Below are positions 1 to 9,300 of a DNA stretch of 64,000 nt, one piece after another. The stretch's first letter is position 1; each line of letters begins with the position of its first letter. The stretch comes from Luidia sarsii (Eukaryota > Echinodermata > Asteroidea > Paxillosida > Luidiidae): the NCBI GenBank assembly GCA_949987565.1, contig OX465104.1, positions 4,273,052 to 4,337,051 on the forward strand. The letters are read 5' to 3'. Below the pieces are notes generated by a model. It was not told where the DNA came from and searched no databases. It saw only the letters and a list, made by a program, of their open reading frames with translations. Made by a program: the position numbers and the translations under genes.

Positions 1-49
1 TGTGCTACACAACTTCTGGGGGGCATATTACTCTAGAGATATTTTGAAA

Positions 50-170
50 AATTGGCAAAGAAAACTTCGACTGGACCGGAACTTGAAACCCGAGACCTCT
101 GGATTGACGTACCAGTGCTCTTCCATCTAAGCTATCCAGCCCTTATCTCTTTGCCAATTTATTCAAGTGT
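50..170 (-). repeat. tRNA-derived SINE head (reverse), joined to a forward SINE tail
   Basis: On the minus strand a tRNA-like head has an A box (TAGCTTAGATGG) and a B box (GGTTTCAAGTTCC). Forward-oriented SINE tail sequence (tttgccaatttattcaagtg, then cccagtcagttttttcc) follows directly at about 150-200. The junction of opposite orientations suggests two nested or rearranged copies. Confidence 0.7.
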
Positions 171-259
171 TCCCAGTCAGTTTTTTCCTTTGTTTTTTGA
201 CTAAAAAACAATATTTTGGAATGAAACCTTTTGGTTCTGGTTTTTTTTCTTTGCTCCAG

Positions 260-359
260 AGGATTTGGAGAATGTGTACGGCCTCGTCTGTCGGACAGAC
301 CACAAGGAAAGGACGTGTCTGGTGCAGTGGATAGTGCGACCGAACCAACAGTGCAGTGT
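260..359 (+). CDS. UBE2O: UBE2O exon (first in window)
   Basis: A T-rich acceptor ends ctccag at 259 and the donor GTGAGC is at 360. The exon reads [19 protein letters not shown] then LVQW, an SH3-like strand pattern, and ends with two bases of a valine codon completed by the next exon. The frame closes exactly with 1063. Confidence 0.8.
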
Positions 360-3300
360 GTGAGCAATATAACTAGCTGGCTGGTAGCTCAGGGGCTTTC
401 ATCCTCGGCTCAGATTAACGTTTGACCTCAAGATCAAAAGCCTTTCAGCCTTGGGTTTGAAGAGCATACGTTCCTCAAGGGGTGAATGTTCTGAAGCGAA
501 TAACAGATGATGGACGATCTCCTAGCTAGCCTCAAGCTCTCCCCAATCTTGTTCCCCCTCAGATCTGTTTAGAGGGCCTGGTGTTTTGATCCTAGTGGGA
601 CCGTAGAAGGTGTTCCTCTGCTCTTGCCGACTTGGTCCCCTCCTGGTCAGGACATTTAAAGCGAGCAACCAGGCTGTTTGCCTCCTCTCACCCGTACACT
701 CTGTCCATCCTAAGGGTGTAGAACGGAGAGGTATCAGAACAGCTTATTCCCACGCTCTGCCTCTCTCTGGAATTCCCTTCCTGGTTCATGTTTCCCACCT
801 GCGTATGATCTTGCCCTTTTTAATTCCTATCTCCAGCCTTCCTGAGTTCCCTCTCTATCTCCTTCCTTCCTTAGCCCTTAACCTTGAGTGGCTTAATAGC
901 CTTGTTTTGGTAGAATCTGCATAAAAAAAACACCAAAAAACAGAGGCAGAGCAGGTTGCTTGAATTTGGTCTTTATGCCTTGGAGGAAGGCCCTGCTTGG
1001 ATTAGAATAGTTGAGTTTGAGTCTTGACCCATTCTGTCCGTCGTTTTATGATCTAGACCCAGGCCAGCCAACTCGGAGGAGGTCAGCGTGTACGAGCTGA
1101 CCCCCCACCCGGACTTCACCTTCAACGTGGGCGACGTCATCGTGCGCATCGCAGACAGCCTGCACGGCATCGCCTCCGTCAAGAAGCCGAAGGCGGACGC
1201 CAAGGCGGTGGCAGCCCAGTTCGGCATCGCCCAGACGGGCGACTCCACCCGCACCCCAATGGGCGACGGAGGTGCCCGGAGAGGACAGGAGGAGACGCCC
1301 CAGCCCGACGCCCCCCGGACCCCGGGAGAAGCGGCGGCCGCAAGTCACAACAGCGTCGACGTTGCCCTCGAGGATACCGGCGCCCAGCTTTGCGGCCCCG
1401 ACGTCGAGAAGGATCTTAATCACGGCCCCCCCACCAACTCCCAGGCAGCCGACCTTCCCGACAGCAGCAGCATCCTCTCGGACCTCAGCGATTCTGCCGT
1501 CGAGGCGACCAAGCGCAGCGATCCGGAGCAGCCGGCGTGCGTCGGGAGGAACAACCACAGGTTGGAGGAGCGGCCGAGAGTGGCCAGGGAGCCCGCCCTC
1601 GGTGGCGGAGTGGACGCCGCGGGCCGGTCCCCGGCCAGGCCCGAGCTGCTCCAGACCCAGGACCCTCCCGGCTCCGAGCCTCCGCCCAGCGCGTCCACGG
1701 ACGGACGCATCGCAGACCAGCAGCAGCAGCAGCAGGGGACGCGGCGCTCACCGGAGGCTCGGCGGTCTAACGTGGACCGCATGAATCGGGCCAACCTCCA
1801 GGCTGGTCAGGCGAGGGCGCCGGGAGACGGCGGAAGTCTCCTCAGACCGGACGCTCCGATGACGATCGCCGGGGCGGCGTTGACTCCCGAGGAGCCAGTG
1901 CCCTGCGCCGGACAGGTAAGACTGACAAACTGTCAGAGCGCACTGGTGCGTGGTGATTCCCCCCCCCCCCTGGACTTAACACCTCTGTGATGTGGGTTCG
2001 AATCCCACCTTGTGCCAATATCTTGTCCTCGGCTTTTGTAATCTCTATCTGATTCCTGAACCATCAGAAGGGACAAAGGCTCATGCCTCCCGGTTCTATA
2101 CACATTGTGAAGGGACCGCCATAGGGCTTATTGTCCCTAGACACCACCTTGAATGACCTTTAGCCTTGCAATAGATGCCTCATTAACTCTAACCAGCATT
2201 GAAACCACAATTAACCACACATGGTTTTTCCTGTGGGAGGATAAGGGCCATGCACCAGGACATTCCACAGCGGGGTTTTTGTGGTGACCTGTGGTATGTG
2301 AGCCTACACCTCTGTGGACACTGTGGTAAATTGCGGTACTCAGTGTGTGTCCTGTGCGGGAGGTGCAAAGCGTTAGGGTTATGAAATCAAATGGATAATT
2401 GCTGTGGCTAAAACCTGGCTTTTACCCAGCCAGTCCAGACCCTGGAAAAGTCAATGAATTACTTCAAGGAAAGGACAGGAAAAACTGAGTGGGAGCTTTT
2501 AAACAATTTTGAAATATGGCAAATAAAATTTTACAAACAAAGGAAAAACTGACTGGAAAACATTAAGAATTTCAATTTTTTTCAGAATTTCTTTCCTTGA
2601 TAAAATGCAGTCTCAAGTGAGCCCTTTCATAGGTGAACACGTGAATAGTGTGGTCAGGGAGGCTAACGTAGATTTAGAAGTCGTTGGCAGGTCCCATCCC
2701 ATTGCCTTTGGTCACGTTTGATTTTACTTTCCTCGTCTCCTCGCTAGGTGCGTTGGATCAACACGAGCGGTGAGATCCACGTAGCCTGGGTGGACGGATC
2801 CGAGAGTGACGTGCTGCCGCAGGATTTGTACAAACTGGAGGAGGTAAGACCCAAAGAGACGCTCCTCCCTCACTCCATCAGCGTAGTTGTTTGTAGCCCC
2901 ACAGTGCCATCCGGAAGATACGGTGGAACGTCGCCATAACAAACACCGTTATACCGAACATTCGGCTATAACGAGCTCATGCCCTTTGGGTCCCGATTTT
3001 TGTGTACAAAATATGTGGCCGTAACTGCTATAACAAACGACCGCTTATACTGCAAAAAATTCAGGGATGTTCATTATAGCAAGGTTACACTATAGCCACT
3101 TTTTGGCCGCAGACTGTGAGTCTTTGTCAAGTTGGCGAGGCTCAAATGTCCCAGCCTTCTAGCCGACATCGTGAGTCACCGAGCAACTCATCTTCTTGTT
3201 CCCGACAATGACAAACACAGGGATGTAAGACTTTTTTTTTTTAATGTAAAAACAGGTATCTCAAACTGCTCATTTTCATCAGTTAAAACCCTAAAAACTG

Positions 3301-6300
3301 AAGGGCGTCTGCACCCCTGCTGTGAATCTCACGGTCGCGTAAGCGCTCACTCACAGTCTCATCTCTCGGTCGCATAAGCGCTCACTCACAGTCGCACAAT
3401 TTATAGGCCTTCAGTGATTTTCAGGAAATGACTTTGTTGGTCACTTACATCCCTGCGAACAACCTCGTCACAAGTGTCATCAATATACCGGGTACCTTAG
3501 TAGCTCCGATCCCATCTTGGTTCAGTGACTCAAGACAAAGTGTAAGGGAGGGATCTTCTCAGATCCTGTATGAAGCATGCTTTCTTTTATTCTTTGATAC
3601 GACTTAGGAGACTCAAAAACTCAACGATATCCTTCTTGAAAATGCTCATCATAGATATGATATGATTTTGCGTGAGTCGGATTGTCTTCCAGAGTGGGTT
3701 TGCCCTACTCAATATACAGTGATCATGGTGTGCTCAGTGCTTTGCCAGATTGCTTGCTGAAAAAAAAAGTCAGCTTCCGCAGAATTCTAAATGTTTTGAG
3801 ATTTACATTTCGGTCATTTTAGTCAGTAAGCAGTTCGCAACATGTTTGCGTTGGGTGGAAGGTTTGCGGTGACACCATGTCTTGCTTCTCTTTCATGAAG
3901 GAGTGTGGCTCTGAAAAGAGCCGGCAACTCAACGTTTCGGGTAGTGTGTACTCTGCCCGTTGTCAGTAGACGAGTACATGTTTGAATGTTTTTTTTTATC
4001 TTGAAAATAATTCTGTCATGGCCTTCGTTATCTGCTTTGACAACGTCAGGACAGCGACTCGGATTGGTCGGAAAATGAGCACAACGAGGAGGCGTGGAAG
4101 GGGGGGGATTATCTAGACACGGAGGAATATTCGTCAAGCAGTTGGGAGACGGCCAGCGACGCTTCAAGATCCGCCGAAGACGCCAACATCATCAGGTAGG
4201 GAACAAGCTCAGAAAACCGGAAAGTCGTGGCAGGGAAGGTCGTGCAAATGGATATGATGTGATTGAGCATCGAGGAGAATGTCATTCTGTAAGCTTTTGC
4301 CCTACTCTTTGCCCTACTCTTTGCCCTACTCTACTGCTTTGCTCAAATGGTACAGGCAGCTCAATACAGCGACGGGTACCGCTTTGCATCAGTGGCCAGG
4401 GCTCCCTGTCTCAGTTTCTCACTGTCTTCATGATACGCTGAGCCTGTTCACAGACCAATGCACAGACGCCCCCGGCCAGCAGATTACACGCTGTCTTCTT
4501 TCTGTTGCAAGAAGTGGTGAACAGAACAAGTATTCTGACTTCTTAGTGGCTTCGTAAGATAGTTCATCCTTTGAAAACTTTTCCCTTCCAAGTTGACTTT
4601 TGGACATTGCCACTGCCTGATGCGTACATTGCCACTGCCTGATGCGTACATTGCCACTGCCTGATGCGTACATTGCCACTGCCTGATGCGTACATTGCCA
4701 CTGCCTGATGCGTACATTGCCACTGCCTGATGCGTACATTGCCACTGCCTGATGCGTACATTGCCACTGCCTGATGCGTACATTGCCACTGCCTGATGTG
4801 CGGTTGATTCATAGATCTCTTGATGTTTTATTTGTAATTTTTTGTTTTCCAGTCCACCGGCCGCTGCGAGTCAAGACGAGAGGCCACGGTCCCCGACTTC
4901 TTCAGCCCGCCCTCCGGGGAAGGACTCTGGGAGCCTGGGCGACAAGACCCCGCCGCCGCACCCGCCGAGGGCGCTTCCCCCGGGCCTGCAAGGGGCCACC
5001 TACGAGCAGACCTTCTCCGCCCTCAGCCTGGTGGAGGACAAGATGCGGCGCATCAACTCCTGCGCCAACTCCATCCTGGAGAAGCAGACGGGCCTCTCCC
5101 TGCTGGTCCAGGGCAGCGGCCCAGACGCCGCCGCCACCGCCGCCGCAATCCCGGAGGACGGACGGAAACCGGGAGATGCCACCGCGGAAGACGGGACCGG
5201 GTCCGCCGGGTCCGCGCCGACTTCTCATCCCCGGTCATCGTTGCAGACCGGCCCCGCCAGCCCGGACGCTTCCGTGGACGACGACGGCGACGCAGCGGGG
5301 AGAGACGTCGTCCACGGAGCTCCCTCCTCTCCCAAGGAGGAGGTCGCGGACGCCTCGGACACGGGGGAAGGAGCGAGGCGCAAGGACAGCAAGTCCGGCG
5401 GCCCGGATCTGGCCCCCGAGTCCCCCATGGAGCCTCACGCTACCTCCTGGCAGTCCGACGACAGTAAGGCCATCTTTAGACTCTGCCTGGGAAATCTCCC
5501 TGGAGGTTCACTGTCTTATTGTAGTTCTGACAAGTCTGACGTTTTTGATCCTGGAAGAACTGTTCTTAAAGGCATTCAGTCCTGGAATGCTGCCATCCAT
5601 TCATCAATCTTCATATGAAAGTGGAATTGCATAACTTAGATATTTAATTATCAAATGGTCATCTCCAGGTTGCCTGTGAAATAAATTAATTGATTGATTG
5701 GTTGATTGGTTGGTTGATTTGTGATTGATTGATTGATTGAATTATTAACTGATTGATCGATCAACTGATATATTGATTGATAGATGGAAGGTTGATTGAC
5801 TGACTGATTGATTGATTGATTGATTGATCAATCAATTGATTGATAGATCGACTAATTGATTGATCAATTGATTGATTGATCGACAGATTGATCGATCGAC
5901 AGATTGATTGATTGATCGATCAACTGATTGATCGATTGATCAATCGACTGATTGATAGACTGATTGATAGACTGATTGATCGATTGATTCACTCACCTGC
6001 TGGGCCTGGTGTTTTCCTTCAGATTTCGTCTTGATGGACGAAGCGCCCAAGAGTCACCTCTTCATCAATTTCTTGCCTGAGGAGCCCAAGCAACTTGCCC
6101 TGACCATGAGGAGAGAGGTAAGAAAGACTGTCACTTTATCCAATCTGGATTAACCCCCCCCCCTCCACATCCACCTCAGTGGCTGCAGCTGCCCATTGCC
6201 CATAGCAGTAGCTGTAGTCGTAGCCCTTTTGATCAGGCTCACACTCTGGCCATATTGTAGTCAGCAAAAGGCCATATAGTAGTCAGGTACACCAGAAGGT

Positions 6301-9300
6301 GTACACAGAGGTCACCCGCGTCTTGAGGCACTCACTTGTCTTCCTTTAAGATTAACCTTATGCTGACTGTTTGGTTTTGTATCTCAGATGCGTTTGTTGC
6401 AGACATCTCTGCCGCCAGGTATCAAAGTCAAAGCTTTTGCTGACAGACTGGTGAGTCAAGATAGAATGTCTTCCTATTCATATCAGAGAACGCCTCTGCC
6501 TTTGGCTCAGGGTCTATCAGTGACATCAGTCAGAAGCATTATCGTCAATATCTTCAGACCACCCATATTTGTGTTTTGAAACACTTTGAACCAATTAGAA
6601 GTGTTATCGTCAATATCGTCAGGGACCTATACCCATATTTGTGTTTTGAAACGATTTGAATGTGTCAGAAGCATTATCGTCAATATCTTCAGCGACCTTC
6701 AACCCTATTTGTGTTTTGAAACAATTTGAACCAGTCAGAAGCGTTATCGTCAATATCTTCAGCGACCTACACCCATATTTGTGTTTTGAAACGATTTGAA
6801 CCAGTTAGAAGCGTTATCGTCAATATCTTGAGGGACCTACACCCATATTTGTGTTTTGAAACGATTTGAACTCGTCAGAAGCATTATCGTCAATATCTTC
6901 AGGGACCTACAACCCTATTTGTGTTTTGAAACAATTTGAACCAATTAGAAGCAGTTATTGTCAATATCTTCAGCGACCTACACCCATATTTGTGTTTTGA
7001 AATGATTTGAACTGGTCAGAAGCAGTTATCGTCAATATCTAGCTTTGTCTTACTTTCAACTTATTTCATACAAACTCTATTCAGTCCCTCCCTACACTAC
7101 CCTACCCTATTCCAATGTCTCCCCTTATCCCACCCTCTCCTAAAGTTTTCGTGAATGTATAGCAATAACTGTGTTTTGTATATGTACATAATTATTATGA
7201 GATTTTTTTGTCTTATTATGTTTTTTTGTATTTCCTAAATTATTGTATGAATACATATTTTTAAACTGTAAACTGGGAAAACAATCTTCATGCTGTTTGC
7301 AGCATGACAATTAAGAAATCCATCTATCTATCTTCAGGGACCTACGCCCATATTTGTGTTTCATCGTTCCTCAGGATCTCTTCTCCGTGCTGTTTGAGGG
7401 TCCCAGCAACACCCCGTACGAAGACGGACTCTTCTTCTTCGACGCCCGCCTCCCCCACGACTACCCCAAGTCCCCACCCATCATGCACTACCACGCCTAC
7501 TGCAGCGGCCAGCTCAACCCAAACCTGTACAACGACGGCAAAGTCTGTGTCAGTCTCCTGGGAACGTGGGCAGGAAAGGTCAGCAATCGGGAGATGACCC
7601 TTGCCATTTGACCTCTCCTATATCCAGATTACGGGCTGCTTACATTTGGGACGCAAGCAATTGTACTCGGAATTCGTTGGCTATGGCTGGAATGAGCGCA
7701 CTAGCCTATGGGAATTGGCTGCAGCCACTAGCTTGTTGATTTTTCATTCTTTTTGTAATTTCATAGTCAATTAATAACAGATAGCCAAACTAATGGTAAT
7801 TAAATCTTATTGATCTATAACAGACTGACAGTGACAGTACAGCATTCTCCTATGTTTATAATGCATCATGCGATGAGATTAGATTAGGATTCTGGATTTT
7901 CCGCATAAAAATGCAGATAAATGTCTTCTTTGGGCAAAAGAATTACAAAACATAAACAAAAACAAGAAGTTTATGAAGTTTGGGAAGACTTTCAAATAAT
8001 TCTTTTGATATTCCCATTTGAACATTGACCCATATCTGACCATTGACCCATGCCAGACCTTTGACCCATGCCTGACCTTTGACCCTTGCCTGACCTTTGA
8101 CCCACAGGGCAGTGAGGTGTGGACCAGCAAGTCCAACCTCCTGCAGGTGCTGGTCTCCATTCAAGGCTTGATACTAGTCAGTGAGCCGTACTACAACGAG
8201 GCCGGCTATGAGAAGCACCGTGGCTCTCAGCCTGGAAAAGAGAATAGTCGTCTGTATAATGAGATGGCAGTGCTGAAAATGGTACAGGTGAGAACATTTT
8301 GCTTTTTATGGGTAAATTATGGAACTCACGTCCTGATGATTGTTAATTCTATATTCTTTTTCAAGTCCCAGTCCAGTCAAAGTTTTCTTTTGCCAATTTG
8401 TTCAATTTGTTCAAAAGTTCCCAGTCAGGATTTGCTTAGTTTGTTTGACTTGAATTGAAAAAAGCTGGTGTGATCCCCAAGCTGCTGTAGCAAGGTTTAC
8501 AACCATTGGTTGTTTGCATCTGAATGAAATCGGGGCTGTGATCCCTGGAGATATACGGCAGTTAATGGTTGAATTGCGCCTGACTGGCGCCCCCACCCCG
8601 GCAAAGACTAGTTGACCTAAGGCTGTTGTCGACAAGGCTTTTGTCGACATTGTCGCGACAAAGAAAATATTCCGACATGTCGACGAGGTTTTTCGGTTGT
8701 CGCGACAAAAACAATAAAATACATTAGCCTACCTCTAGTCATAATGGCCAATCTCTGAAAAGAAGGGAATAAAAAGGGAACAAAAGATCCTAAAATTGTG
8801 TGCTGAGCATTTCATTTCTGCTTATCCACGCCGCAAAATAATAGTTACTAAATATGTTGGAAGTTGGAAGGGATCGCGACGCGACCAAAGAAAATCGTTC
8901 ACCGAACGCATTTTGCCATTACGATGTACAGTATAATACTGTCACTACTGTATAGCGCACGTTTCTATGGCCGGTCGTCAGCAGTACAGTAGCTGGCATA
9001 CGTTGCTGCATCGCATGCATTTAATACACGTGCGTACGGGATACCAGTGCAATGCAGAGATCGGGAAAGATCGTGGACGTCCGAGGGAAGGATCGAGAAA
9101 TGAGATCGCACGTGCGTCGCGGTCGGTTCCTAGCTGAAAGTAGCTGAATGTTTGGGCCCAAAATCCCGGCGGCCGCGGATTTTATTTCGTTGAAAAACGG
9201 ACCGGAAGTACATTATGTACATCGGGAAAAGGCCTCCTTTGACGCATACATTCTAGGTTTGTCTGAATGTATGGCTGAATACGCGGCCTCCTCCGTTTTT

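Noticed and set aside
4428..4812. Repeated [23 protein letters not shown]
   Set aside because: Three minus frames of the same 22-bp minisatellite; not coding.
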